Notes under the pieces: model-generated | Seen by the model: the letters and a program-made list of their open reading frames with translations, nothing else | Database searches by the model: none | Told to the model about the DNA's origin: nothing | Shown: piece after piece, positions 21,501 to 34,127 of the stretch | Layout of the letters: each line of letters begins with the position of its first letter | Numbering within the stretch: the stretch's first letter is position 1 | Made by a program: the position numbers and the translations under genes | NCBI GenBank assembly: GCA_004123355.1 | Contig: SCHM01000003.1 | Location: forward strand, 6,467,058 to 6,531,057 | DNA from: Amphirosellinia nigrospora | Taxonomy: Eukaryota; Ascomycota; Sordariomycetes; Xylariales; Xylariaceae | Reading direction: 5' to 3' | Length of the DNA stretch: 64,000 bases

Positions 21501-24500
21501 ATAAAGCTTTGTTTAATATTATTTTAATATATAAATATATTAATAATAATTATAAATAACTAAAAGCCTTTTAATTTAGGGGCAAAAATGCTTGAGTTTT
21601 TAAGAACTACGTATTTAGGTTAATAAATAAGTTATAGTTACTAGTTATACTAGTTCGCTTTTTTTTAATAAATTATATATAGTAAAACCTGCTATTTTAT
21701 TTTAAGTTATTAACCGTAGTATTTTGTTTTTTTATATAACTATATAATTATATTATAAAATATTTAGCTATTTAATTAATAATAATAATAAATTTGCTTA
21801 TAAATATAAACGTTAATATATAGTATTTTTTATTTATTTACTTTATTAATAGTAATAATATATACTAAAATTATATTATTATTTTATAATTAAACTACGA
21901 TTTTAAGTTATAAAGCAAAATTAAAGAGTTAAATATTATAGCGAATAATTAATTTTTATTTTAAATAAAAAAATTTATTATAATATTAAGATTTTTAAAA
22001 CGATTTTTAACTTAAATAAAATTAAAAAAGTTTTTTAGTAAATATAAATTATTATTTTAAATTTTAAATATAATTACGAGCTATTTTTAATTTTAAATAT
22101 AACTATAAACTATTTTTAATTTTAAATATAACTATAAACTTTATATTTTAAATAATAGCGCTATTATAAAGTATATTAATTTTTATAATATATTAGATTT
22201 TTATTTTTTTCGAAAAAAGCTTAAATTTATTAATAAGTTTAAAAAAAACTTTATAAATTAGCTAAAACGTTTAAAAAAAAAAACTTTTTAAAAAAAACTT
22301 AAGCTTGTTAATAAATCCGAAAAAAACTTTATAAACTAGCTAAAACATTTAAAAAAAAAAATTTTAAAAACTTAAAAAACGCGTTTATTACGATCGATTT
22401 AAAGCTTTAAAGTTTTCGGAGACTTAAAAACTACGCTTAAAATATTATAATAAAAAGCAAAAAAATAAGCAAAAAAAGTTATAAACAAATATTTTATAAA
22501 AATACTACTATATTTATTATATTAATATAATAGCTAATTTTGCAACAATTATAGTTTTTTTAAAAAATAGCTTAATAAAAGTTATATTTAAATAAAGTTT
22601 ATAATAGTAATATTAGTTTATAACCTAAAAATAATAAATATTTAAATTAATATTAAATTAAAAAAATAAAAAATAAAATAATTATAAATATAATTAAACG
22701 AATAATATTAAATAATTATATTTAATATAATATAATTATTAAATAATTAGGTTTAATAGAACATATAACTATTAAATAATTAAATTTAATATAAAATTAA
22801 ATTTAATATAATTTATAATAAAAAAAATAAAAATAAAACTTTATAATTTATTTATATTATATTATTATTTTAATATAAATATTTAACCTTAAATTATTTT
22901 ATTAAATTTATAATTATTTATATAATAAAAATAAATATTAAAAACTAAGTATATACAATAATAAATAAAAATAAAAAAGTTTTTAATTTAAGTAAAAGAA
23001 TTTCTTATTTAAGATATAAAAAATAAAAAATTTTTTTATTAATAAAAAAACCTTTTTTTTATTTAGTTATACTTTTTTTATAAAACTTAAGCATAGTTAA
23101 TTAAATATTAAAATTAATAATTAGTTTAGTTATAATATAAAAATTATATAATATTATTAAAAATAATACGATTTTTAAAGCTATATTAAATAGTTTTTAA
23201 AGTTATAAAGTTAATATAACGCGTTAAAGCTATTTTTATAAGCTTTAAAAATATTAATCGAAAAATTAAATATTTACCCGGATTTATACTTTAATAAAAT
23301 ATAATAGTTTTTAACAATTTAATATAATATATACGTAATTATATAAACGATTTTTAATTAGTTAAAAAAAATCGATTAATTATAAAAAAAGCTAAAAATT
23401 AAAATAATATAATAAAATTTTATAAAACGGCTATTTTATACTTATTAAATTGTAAGCTTTATTGCTAATATATTCGTTTTTATTAATAAATCTAGTATTA
23501 ATAAAAAAATATAAACTATTAATATAACCAAGTATTTAAAAGTTATATTTTTTTTATTTCGAAGCTATTAAAACGAAATAACCGATTTAATATATTATTT
23601 ATAATTATTATAAATAATATATTAAACAAAACAATATTTATATATTAAAGCTTAATTAATATAAAAAGCTTTAAAATTTAGCTTCGAAAAAAAATATTAT
23701 TTTTAATAAACTTATTTTTTAAGCTTTAATTAGTTTTCGTAATAAATAACGTTAGTTTTTATTATTTTATAGCTATATATAAGTTAAAATATATAAAATT
23801 AAACTATAATATTTATTTTTATATTTATTAAATTTTAATTTTATTAAAGCTTTTTTTAATATATTAAAAATATATATAAAACGTTATAATAAATAAAAAA
23901 ACTATAAATTTATTAATAATTATAAATTTAATACTTTTTTATATATTTATATAAAAAAAATTAATAAATAAATAATACTATATAAAAATACTTTAAAGCA
24001 ATAAACGCAAATATAATTTAAATTTATAGCTTAATTTATATATAACTTAAAGTATTTTTTAGCGTTAATAATTTTTATTTTTTATATTTAACGTTATATT
24101 TAATTTTTAATACTTATTATTATTTTTAATATTATTCTTATTAATTATTTCGATTAAAAAAAGCTTTTTATTAATTAAAGTAGCAAATTAAATAAAAATA
24201 AAAAAAAATATTTATTATAAAAAATAAAACTATTATAAATAACGTTAATAATATTATTTTTATACGATTTATATATTTATTTATTATTTATAATAGCTTT
24301 AGCGATATTATTATTAAAGTTTATATATATAATAATCGCTTAATATTATTATTTTTATATATTTAAGTATTAAATTTAACTTTTATTTTTAAAAAAATAA
24401 TATAAAAATAATATAATTATATATATACGCTTTTAAACATTTTATAATACTCGAATTAAAAAATAAATAGTTTATAAATATTATAAAAATTAATATTTTA

Positions 24501-27070
24501 TACATTTAAAGCTACTTTTAAAGCTATAAATATATTTTATTATATTATATTATTTAAAAAATTATTTAAATAAATTAATATATAAATTTTAGCGGTTTAT
24601 ATTTATTTTTAAAAATAAAAAGCTTTATATTAATAAGTTAAAAAACTTTATATATATTTATAAGAATATTATTTAAAAAAATTAATATATTTATATTTTT
24701 ATAAAACTATTATATAAAATATTTATATAATTTGTTTTAAAAAGTATATATTAGCTAAATTTATTACTAGTTATATTTCGTTATAAATAGTTTTTTTAAT
24801 AAAAATAATTTTATATTATATTTTAAAAAAACTATTAATAGCTTAACTTAGTAGCAATAATATTTATAATTTTTAAGCCGAAATAAATATAAAAATTATT
24901 TATATTTAATAGATTTATATTAATAACATTATTTTTATACTATTTAAATAGCTTTAAAAATTTTATACTATTTAAAATAATATTTTAAAAATATTATAAG
25001 TTATTTTTAGCTTTAAAAATAGCTTTTTATTATTTTTTTATGCTCGAATAGCTAGCTTTTCAAGCAGCGTATAATTGCTTAAAAATATTTAATAAAGCAA
25101 ATAAAAATATTTTATATATAGCTTTTTTTTTTTATAATAAAATATTATTTATAGAAAATTTTTTAGCTAATATAATAATAAGATTTTTTATATAATAAAA
25201 AACTATAAAATTGCTTTTATAGTTATAAATATTTTTTTAAAAAAACAAGCAAAATATTTAATAAATCGAAAATATTTAAACTATATTTAACGTATATTAT
25301 TATTATTTATTAATAATATTATTTATAATATTAATTTATAATAAAGTATTTATAATTAGCTATAATAAATAAAAAAAGTTAAAAATAATAATTATAAAAA
25401 GGATTTTCGTTTTAAAAAAAAAGTTATTAATTTTTAGCGAAAAAACAAATATTTATAAAATAAAATTACGATTTATATATAATATAAATATTAAAAAAAA
25501 TAATATTATAGTTTATAATACTTATAATATAATTATTTTTTATTTAAAAACTATTAGTTTATTATATTATTATAAATATATAATTATATTTATAGTTATA
25601 TTAAATTTTAATAAAAGCTATAATAATACTATAAATACGTAATAATACTTTTTATTTTTATTTATTTATATATATTATTATATAATATTATATATTATAG
25701 CTATTATTTTTATTAAAAAATATATTAAATTTTAATTCATTTTATAATAAATATAATAAATACTAATAAATATATAATATAACTATTTATAATAAAACTA
25801 TTTATTTTTAAAAACTTTTTTTTATATTTATTAATATATTAAATATTATTTTTTTAATATTTTCGACTTTATATAAATATTAAATAGTTATAAATATTAT
25901 TTCGATAACTTTAAAATATTAATAATATTTTAATTATTAATAAATATAAAATTATTACTTTTTATAAGCTTTAATATAATTAAAAATATAAATATTTATT
26001 TAATAGTACAAACGCCCGATTTAATTTTTATATAAATAAAATAAAAAATAGCTTAATTAAAATAATAATATATAATATATTTATATATAGTAGCTAATAT
26101 TTCGTTTTTAAATTCGCTAAGTTATATTTTATATTTTATTAATATAATAAATAAAATCGGTAATATTAAAAACTATAATTATATAGCGTTTTTTATATAA
26201 ATAAATTTAAAAAAAAAATTTTTTAACTAATATTTTTTTATTTTTTAATAAATTAATTTTAAAAAAAAATTAATAATAATAAAAAGCAATAATAATTAAA
26301 ATATTATATTAAAAGCTTTAAATATTTTAAAAGCTTTAAAATTAATAATAATAGTAGCTAAAAATAAATTATTTTTAATTTCGGTAAATTGTTTATATTA
26401 TTAATTATATATAAATATTTGTTTTTTTAAAGTTTTTTTTGCTAGCTTAATAAATATAAAGCTAGCTTTAAACTTATTTTTTTTATTAATAATTCGTTTA
26501 ATAATAATAGCTTTATATAAATTATTATTATATTTATTATTATTATTAATATTATTTTTATTTTTAGTAGCTTTTATAGCTTATTTTTTATTTTTCGGAA
26601 ATATTACGCGTAAAAATATTTCGATTTTTTCGTTAGTAAAGTTATTAAAACGTATAATCGTAGCAACAAACTTTATTATATTTAATTTATATAATAAAAA
26701 ATAGCTCGGCTAACTTTTTTTTCGTAAAATTAATCGATTTAAAAAGCTAAATAAACTAAATAATAACTTTAATAATAAAAATAATAAAAATAATAGCAAT
26801 AAAAATAAACTATTATAATTAATAATATAATAAATATTTTTAATAATAATTATAAAAATTATATATAATTTTTTATATTATTATAAAAAAATACGCGTTT
26901 TATAGCTAATATTATATTTATATAAATTTAATAATAATTTAGCGGTTTTTATAACTTTTAAAATATTAAATACGTTTTTTAAAGCTTTTTTAAACATTTT
27001 AACGCTTTAAAACATTAAAAATACTATTTTTAACATAAAAAATAAGCTTTAATTAATATTTATTATATAA

Positions 27071-27170
27071 TTTATAGAAAAAAAATACTATTATCGGTAT
27101 ATTTCCCAAAAACGGGGGAACTTGTGTGTGAAGGATGGGTGGGGCGCGACATTTCGATTCGGAACTAGTG
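27071..27170 (-). repeat. Right terminal inverted repeat (about 100 bp)
   Basis: Mirror of the left TIR, ending CGGAACTAGTG just before TA. It keeps several C residues where the left arm has T, so it is closer to the pre-RIP state on that strand. Confidence 0.9.
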
Positions 27171-27402
27171 TAGCCCGTTTCGCATTCGAAGATGAGGTAC
27201 CGGGTACCTACATGCACCACCAATACCACCTATGTTCTGTCCGGAAACCTGGGGCAATCGTCTAAGCCCTCAGTCTTACACGGGGTACATCATGATTGAG
27301 ACATACACATGTTATATCACAGGATGTGTCTTTAAAAAGGCCAAAAGCAAAGGGTATCAATTGTGATGTTTCCACTAGGCAACTCGACAGAGGTAAGCAG
27401 CG

Positions 27403-29415
27403 TCAATGCCCTTTGGCTCGAGACTGAGGCCCCCAATTTTCCTTGGGATTGCTCTGAAATCGAACCAATCCTTGCTTGGATTTATCGCGGCCAAGACGTT
27501 GGTCAAAGACGACCTCTAGTTTATCGATCTCGTCGTCTTTCTTTTCGCTGCCACCTAGCCTTAGTAGCCTGTACGCTGGGCTATTCTCTCTAATATTTTC
27601 AGTTTTCACGGGGTTCCTCTGCCGTATCCACTCTCGCATGATATGCCACACCACCGACCATGGTGCATTCGTCTTCATGCTCCCAGCCTTGCAATGACTT
27701 CGCGTAACCTCGTAACCTAGATGACGGAGAGCCCCCCTGAAGCTATCCTCGTCTGGACAGACGCAATGCAATGCACCTGCGAGATTGGTGGGATGGAAAT
27801 AGAAAGGATACGGCTCTAGCGCAGCAAATTCATCCTCTTTATCCTCCGGTGAGAGGTCTTCCGGAAGAGGTAGCATTTCTTCGAGCGCAGTGTGCAGCAT
27901 GCCTTCTATTCGCGATTTTGTGCCGTACACATCATCCGAAGCGTTGGGCAATCCATCTAAAATCTTTTTGATAAAGTCTGGAGAATGCAGGGGGCCACCA
28001 TACATAGGACCGGCAAGATGCATCTTCGAGTCGCAATGTTGACAATTCGAACCAGTCGTCGGGGCGATTGCGAAGCTATGTTTGTAAAAAGTGCCCTTCC
28101 CGGACTTGTTGGTAGTCTTCTTGTTGCGTGCTAAAAACTGAGTTTCCCAAGCGCCACATCCATGGTCACAGCTATATACTATCATCGTCTTTCCCGCGAG
28201 GAACTTGACTTGGGCCGGAGATTTCCTAATCTTGACAAATATCCGGAGGTAGTAATCGATAGACAAGCTGAGAAGTGGCTCGATTGCGAGGCCGTATCTT
28301 GCAGCAGAGGTGGCGAGGGAGTGTAAAACTAGCCGCAGCCCAACTTCGTGGGAATAGGAACCCTTGAGAGGAATACCGCCATAGAGGGAGAATGCCTTCT
28401 CCGGATAGCCATTTGACGCCCACACGCCCGAATCAGTGCAGGTCACACACAGAAGACCGCCATCATCGCGCACAGCGTTGACTGCGGCGTCGAGAAATGG
28501 GGCAGCCGTTCCGTAAGGATCCAAGTCAATGACATTGTATCTCTTCCCCTTATATTTATTTCTCTTTGCAAATTTTGACTTCTCGTGATCACGAGTGAGC
28601 TCCTCGGCTAGCATCGAGTACATATGAGCACGCGCATCGCCTTGGGTAGCGATAACCTTCGACTCGACACCGTTATGCTCGGCATTGCGGCGAATGGCCT
28701 CGACTGCAGAAGGGGTGAGGTCGTTGGCTGTAACAGAGGTGACGAAGGGAAGCTCTTGAGCATATCGTAAGGCCCTGAGTCCAGTTGCAGAAAGAGCGTC
28801 GAGAATGGTGAAGTGGGGGCTTGGGGACATGGTGCTGTATAGTATCTTGCGGCGGCTTGGACTCGGGTTCCTTGGCTGTCTCGAGCGATGGCTGGTCAGC
28901 AGCAGCGTCGGGCGCGGCCTCATTCTTTCCCGAGGTCTCGGTGTTCTCCTCGGTCATAGATATGTCGATACCTTCGCCGCGCGCATCACTGGCTCGGGCA
29001 GGGTCGGATGCGCTGGCGGCACCGGTTTCGGTGGCGTCGCAGACCGCTCTTGTTGCCTTTTGGGGTTCGGGCCGTTGGCATCGCATGCGTCGCGTTTCCT
29101 CTTGGCTATATGTTTCGCATTGGCAGAGCGCGGCTTCGATGAGAGGCTCTCTCCGTAGGCTTTGATGGCAAGCACGGTTAAGTCCCGGTTGAACTGCTGA
29201 ATGGGGTTGTAGAAGACATGCTGTTGCTCCTCGACGCTCTTAGTAGCCTTTGTAGCAGGGTCTGGTCTCGAAAAGGGCACGAGGATACGGGCCAATCCCT
29301 CCTTGACTTCAGTATACTCTTGGCCATCTCGCACAACAGTCTGGACGTCGCTGGTCGTGGGCAAGGGCGAGGTCGAGGCTGACCCTTTCCGAAGGTTCGT
29401 TGCCATGCTGCGCAC
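27403..29415 (-). CDS. TRM1: tRNA (guanine26-N2)-dimethyltransferase Trm1
   Basis: Trm1 makes m2,2G26 in cytosolic and mitochondrial tRNAs using S-adenosylmethionine. The 671-codon span carries the hallmarks: FYNPIQQFNRDLTVLAI near the N-terminus, the SAM motif DALSATGLRALRYAQE, NDLTPSAVEAIRRN, the catalytic-region DLDPYGTAAPFLDAA and CTDSGVWASNGYPEKAF, SIDYYLRIFVKIRKSPA, and paired-cysteine motifs (CDHGCGAW, CQHCDSKMHLAGPMYGG). The C-terminus is basic. The N-terminal third is spread over three overlapping frames (start to about 29000, to about 28850, then the rest). I see no convincing introns there, so these look like two indels in a low-complexity linker. The start is ATG at 29415 or 29406. 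The stop lies 233 bp from the transposon's right end. Confidence 0.88.
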
Positions 29416-32400
29416 AGCTCGACGAGGAATTGTCGAGTCAGGGCGCGGCTTACATACCTATATGGAGAATAAAAAGTGGCATGCGACAGGGAATGAAGCA
29501 TTCACAATAGGTCGCGAAGATGAAATCCGTGAGGAAGAAATTTAAATGGAGCGAGCTGGGGGAAGCTCTAATATGTATATATGCGCAGCTGAATTTAGTT
29601 ATCCAATAGACTTCGTTCTTTTCGTTTATTTTTTCTGCGGGAGCGGGATCTCTAAAACGATGCCCCACCATGCAGCTGCCCCTCCCTAGCTTGAGCATCA
29701 GCTGAGATTGACTATATATTTCAACTTCATATATATTTTCCCATTTAAATTAGTATCCATGAAAGGTAGTACGCAGCTGCATTAACCCGATTTTATCACT
29801 TGAGAATCTATCTACCGCTTAGGTTATTACTCTTATTTTTCTATCCTCAGCATAGCATTGGAGCGTATCTAGAGACAATGGTATGACATTAATGTATAGT
29901 TGAGTCTGAGCTGATCTTATGAATAGCCATGGTGACATAAATTCGAGTTCCAACTCTTGGTTGTTTATCTGTAAATTACTTCTGGGAATAGATAGGATCT
30001 TGGCGAAGGCCAAAAATATTCGTAGAAGAAGGGCTATGAATCAAGAGACATTTGATGGTCTTTAATTCCATTGAACGTGGTGCTCCCTTTCTGTAGGCGC
30101 TCTCGATGTCAATGTTGTTTTCGCTCATGAAGCTGGCCTTTTTTTTTTTGGTAACCCCGGCCAAGGACTAAGTCTTCCGTCGCTTCGGGGGGGTGGTTGT
30201 GAAATTTGCTCATAAAAGAAGCTTTCAAAACTTGGGCCTGATTCCATCACGGGGTATCGGATACTGATGTTCAAATACTCACCGCCGAATAATTACTTAC
30301 TTGAGTTCTCTTAGATGTAGAAGATGTCATATTGTACAAAATCGTCACAAAGTCACTAAAAACAAAGTGGTCATCTACAAATAACCATATTACATCTACA
30401 GAAGCGGATTTAGAGACCTTCGTGCAATAACAAATATAGATGATCTACCCCGTATATCACAGGGTGCCTGACAAAAACCATCTACATTCGCCTCTAAAAC
30501 GGCGCCGTCTCTCCAAGTTTACACGATTGCTTCGTGAATAATGCCAACGAGTAGTTTTTGACCAGTAAAGATACTATCTTTTCCTAAGAGAATTTTATGG
30601 CTCTCTGCGGACACTGATCATGGTGTCAAGAGGAAAACTAACTCGACAGCTGCTCAGACATGCTCTGAGGATGCGAAATCTCGTAATGTAAGACACTAGT
30701 TACTCGCCTACGTACGTCTTATCACTCAAGAGGCTCGTTATGCGTCTGTCTATCTAGATAAGGAAAGTGTGCTTTCACTTCTCTCGAGTATAGAAGACGC
30801 TGTAGTATGTGGGGAGATATATCCGTCGCATATTAGGCAGCGAGACCAAAACTAGATTTTCCTAAAGCTGGCGATGTTGTCGGCATGTTACTGCTAACAC
30901 TTCTGCTACGCCGCATCGTCGTGGTAGCTAGAGTTGTAGGCAGAGTTCTCGTCGGAACTCTCAAAATAGGCGTAGGTAGATGTAATCGGAGTTCTCTGGA
31001 TGGAGAGTAGGCGGAATAACCTCTATAGAAAGGGTGTTCTTTTGGTTTTATAGACCCTACCTCGGATTTCGTGAAAGATACCTAGTGGAAGCGGAGTTGC
31101 CTAGAAATGCACTGCTGATGCTGCGACTCTCTGTACGAAGCCGAAGTCTATTTTTTCATCTTATGTGATGCCACAATGCGTCCAAAAATATAACTAGAAT
31201 CTTATACAATTGGAGTATAGGATAAGTTAGATCGTCAACCAAGCTTCAAAGCTAAGATTATTAGCAACATGTAACTCACTCTTAAAACTTCAGGGAAACT
31301 GTATAACATTTCTAGGCCCCGGGAAGTTATTTGTTTGGAGGAGCGGTTCTGTATACCATGAAAGATCGAATAGATATATAAGTGGTTCTAAGTTAGAAGA
31401 TAATCCATTGAATATCTAGTGACGCAACCGTAAAATAGAATTTAGTAGACGAGCTAGAAGACTACTGTGCCAAATATATTCCCAATGTTAACTACGTAGT
31501 CTCAACACATAAAGGAGAACTAAGTCTAGGGGGAGCTTGTCTTCTCAACCCATCTTTACGCTTCCACCAACTACCTATGGGGTTTTATAATACAATAAAA
31601 ACCCTCTGTGACTATGTAGCATATTTCTAATGCTAAAGTCGCCTCTAATAGTCGCCTCTGATACTAGAACAATGACATTATGATTGTTTGTGATACTAAT
31701 CAATCAGATGCCGCTGTAATCCCAGAGAACACGAAACTAAACTTTCGAGCAATATGCGAGACGTTAAAGGTTGAATGCTGCTGGCTTACTTTCCTCATTT
31801 ATAATTATACGTGAGAACACCGTGAGAAATCAAATATTACAGGACAATAAATTAAAGAAGAGTCTTACATCCCCATACAATCATATTCCATCAAATTTCT
31901 TACCTTCTTAAAAAACATATGCTTATGGCCCATGATAACAATGCTTTAGAAAGAATACAAATTTGGGAATAAGAATAAATCCATGTAGATTATGAAGAAT
32001 CATTGTTTAGGTACTGCGAATGGAAATAATGGCTACGGGCAAGTATATGTTATGCATATAGGAGGTCATGCCAGTTTCTCCATGAAGCATTTTAGTATAA
32101 AGATTGGGAATGCCTTTGTTTGTTAGCAACAATACGAGGCGAATATGAAATTAGGGCTTAATGTCTTTTAACAGCACCGTACATGAGACTCATGGCTTAA
32201 TGTATCGTAGTGCTCATGCTAGGTGTTTAAGGTAATTTACAACCCATGACACAGTCACTTATAAATATAGAGTACAATTAAGCATAAGCATCATAATGTG
32301 TTTTCATAACAACGCAAACATGTTAGTCTATCTAATGAATTAATATCCTCGGCTTCCCATAATTCCCCCTTGTAGTTCCTGGTCTCTTATCCTGCTCCGA

Positions 32401-33460
32401 GAAACATATGCGAGAGCAAAAGTGGTCAAATCGAACAAATAAAACCGAGGCTACTCGGACATTTAAGCCTTTCCTTCTTAGCTAAATCGGGGTTGAGTCC
32501 TGCATGATCCCCTTAACTTATAGAAGATCATTAGCAATACGAGAATCTGGCCCAATCCCTTGTTAGTGATGGGCAGGGTCTCGAATTAAAAAACAATCTG
32601 TGACGTGGTTAGGTTAGGCTGTCTCTAATTAGGATATGGTAAGTGCACGTGTTAGCGATCCATAACCCTCGGCAACGAAACCAGGAAAGGCGGTAGTTTC
32701 GCCCGTCAATTTGTTAGTTAGTTAGTCCTGTCAGTTTTAGGGCTCCTGCCAGACTCGACGTTCCGCAAAACTTCATATAGTAACGCTTGGGCAGGCTATG
32801 TGGGTATTGGTGCTAACACGTTTCCGTTAGTGAAACGACGGAACTTACCATCTAAGGTAATTCGGGTACCGAAGCCGCCGCAGCTAACTAGTTAAAGTCT
32901 TCGACGCATGGTCCAGGGGTCGAGGAACATGCTGTCGGGTTCGAGGAAATAAAATGGGGAAAAGAAACAACATTCTGGCGGAAAACGATTCCTTTAGTGC
33001 ACGGTCTCTCTCTCACCCCCCCCCCCCCCCCCGACCCTCCTCGGTATTTCGAGAATCTTGGATTTTCGGCCTCGGGACTAAACCTCCCGGCCGGGTCACT
33101 AGTATATGCGCCCGCTTGCCTAGTCTGCTGCAGGTTTATACGCGACGACACGAGGTGAAAGGGTTTCGGGGGCTAAGGTGGGGGGGCGCGGGTTCTGATC
33201 GATTGTGTAATTTTCTCCCCAAACTTCCCCACGAAGTGCCCTTGCACGCTATTCTTGCACCCAACTTCAGGGTTGCATTCAAACATTCTGCTCAACGGAG
33301 ATATCACTTCTTTTCGCTGGGAATTACTCAATGAAATTCGAGAGTTGCCGGTGATCAAATGTGACCAACCCAGTCACGCGTGATGGTTATGAGGGGCTTT
33401 CGCTACCCCTCTCCCTCCATGAGGCCTATGACAGTGAGGGCATCTTCTTCTTAGCGGCGT
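29416..33460. other. TRM1 upstream region and stop-laden DNA
   Basis: The first few hundred bases are the TRM1 promoter. From about 30165 to 32888 no frame is open for 60 codons on either strand; the DNA is moderately AT-rich and I find no terminal repeats, so an old RIP-affected repeat is possible but unproven. Open frames at 32888-33334 overlap on both strands around a poly-C tract and look like chance. Confidence 0.45.
33016..33032 (+). repeat. Poly-C tract of 17
   Basis: An uninterrupted run of 17 C in otherwise mixed sequence, so G-quadruplex-forming on the minus strand. A shorter G-run lies at about 33178-33187. Confidence 0.9.
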
Positions 33461-33466
33461 TCGTTG

Positions 33467-33595
33467 GAGTTTGCGTAGAGTGACGAGATGTTGGGCATGG
33501 TCATAATTGAGCGGTCAGATTTGGAAACTTTCTCGTATTCGCAAAGTGTGATGTTTTGCTGGACCACGATGTAACTCATGTGCAGGAGTCTAGTG
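33467..33595 (-). CDS. Candidate small exon, unknown protein
   Basis: A minus-strand frame of about 43 codons with protein-like sequence (YIVVQQNITLCEYEKV, IMTMPNISSLYANSN) ends at a TAA near 33467. There is no recognisable domain. It is listed because it lies on the same strand as, and downstream of, two other candidate exons; it may be their 3' continuation or chance. Confidence 0.15.
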
Positions 33596-33900
33596 TTCAG
33601 TCACCTACCGGATTAGGAGCATGTGTGCTGCGTGGTCATTTTATGAAACGCTGGGTACATCCGCTTACGTACTATTAGGTAGGTACTCAAAAGAATCAGA
33701 CTAGACTACCTGAGAAGACGGAATCCTAAATGATAATCCGGAGAAATGTGCATTATATGATATATATTATAGTATGTTCTAGGTTCCCCGGAGTGTCGGT
33801 CGGTATAATAGCTGACTGTTAATGGTACAGTATGGTCATACTCTAGATTTCGGTCTGGCTTGCCGGGCCATAGCTCGTACCACGTTTTCAGTTTATCTCA

Positions 33901-34077
33901 CTAACGCTCCTCTCGGTCCTTGTCCTGGTGATATTCCTCGCAAAGCTCCGTAAATGACAACTCTAATAGCCTTCTCTGGGCTATGGCTATTGTTGTGGAC
34001 AAAGCAGCGTGATCCAGGTACGCTGCTTGGGCGACCGATAGAACCAGCCTAGCAGCGGCGCAGTTCTTCCTGGCGGA
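33901..34077 (-). CDS. Candidate exon downstream of the conserved unknown gene
   Basis: A minus-strand frame of 59 codons follows a splice-acceptor-like CTAG at 34078-34081. It encodes an alanine- and leucine-rich, helical stretch (AARLVLSVAQAAYLDHAAL, RRLLELSFTELCEEYHQD) and ends at TAG (33901-33903). It starts only about 50 bp after the stop of the gene at 34128-35332, so it could be a fourth, alternatively spliced exon of that gene or an independent relic. I do not recognise a family. Confidence 0.25.
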   Translation of the reverse strand, partial: SARKNCAAARLVLSVAQAAYLDHAALSTTIAIAQRRLLELSFTELCEEYHQDKDREER

Positions 34078-34127
34078 CTAGCTACAACAGCTAATTTTAC
34101 AAGCGGCCGTATGGTATAATTAGAGCG

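Larger units (their letters stand above)
20578..27170. mobile_element. RIP-mutated TIR DNA transposon with CACTA-type termini
   Basis: An element of 6593 bp is bounded by inverted repeats of about 100 bp that start CACTAGTTCCGAATCG. The first 29 bp of the two arms are identical. Both ends are flanked by TA, consistent with a 2-bp target duplication. The body is overwhelmingly A/T, CpA/TpG is rare while CpG and CpT remain, and no frame is open for 60 codons: the signature of RIP. The 5' side carries a long array of subterminal repeats, a feature of CACTA/EnSpm elements. CACTA ends and size favour that superfamily; the long TIR and the TA flank are less typical, and a Tc1/pogo-like origin is the alternative. 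No transposase sequence survives that I can read. It must be non-autonomous now. Confidence 0.82.

Noticed and set aside
20578-27170. LTR retroelement or Starship-type element as the identity of the AT-rich block
   Set aside because: Ends are inverted, not direct, repeats; no long direct repeats flank it, and the flanking TA fits a cut-and-paste DNA transposon.
20578-27170. hAT or Mutator assignment
   Set aside because: The 8-bp and 9-bp flanks on the two sides do not match; only TA does.
32954-33334. 126-codon plus-strand open frame around the poly-C tract
   Set aside because: Driven by the C17 run and overlapped by a minus-strand frame; no protein-like motif.
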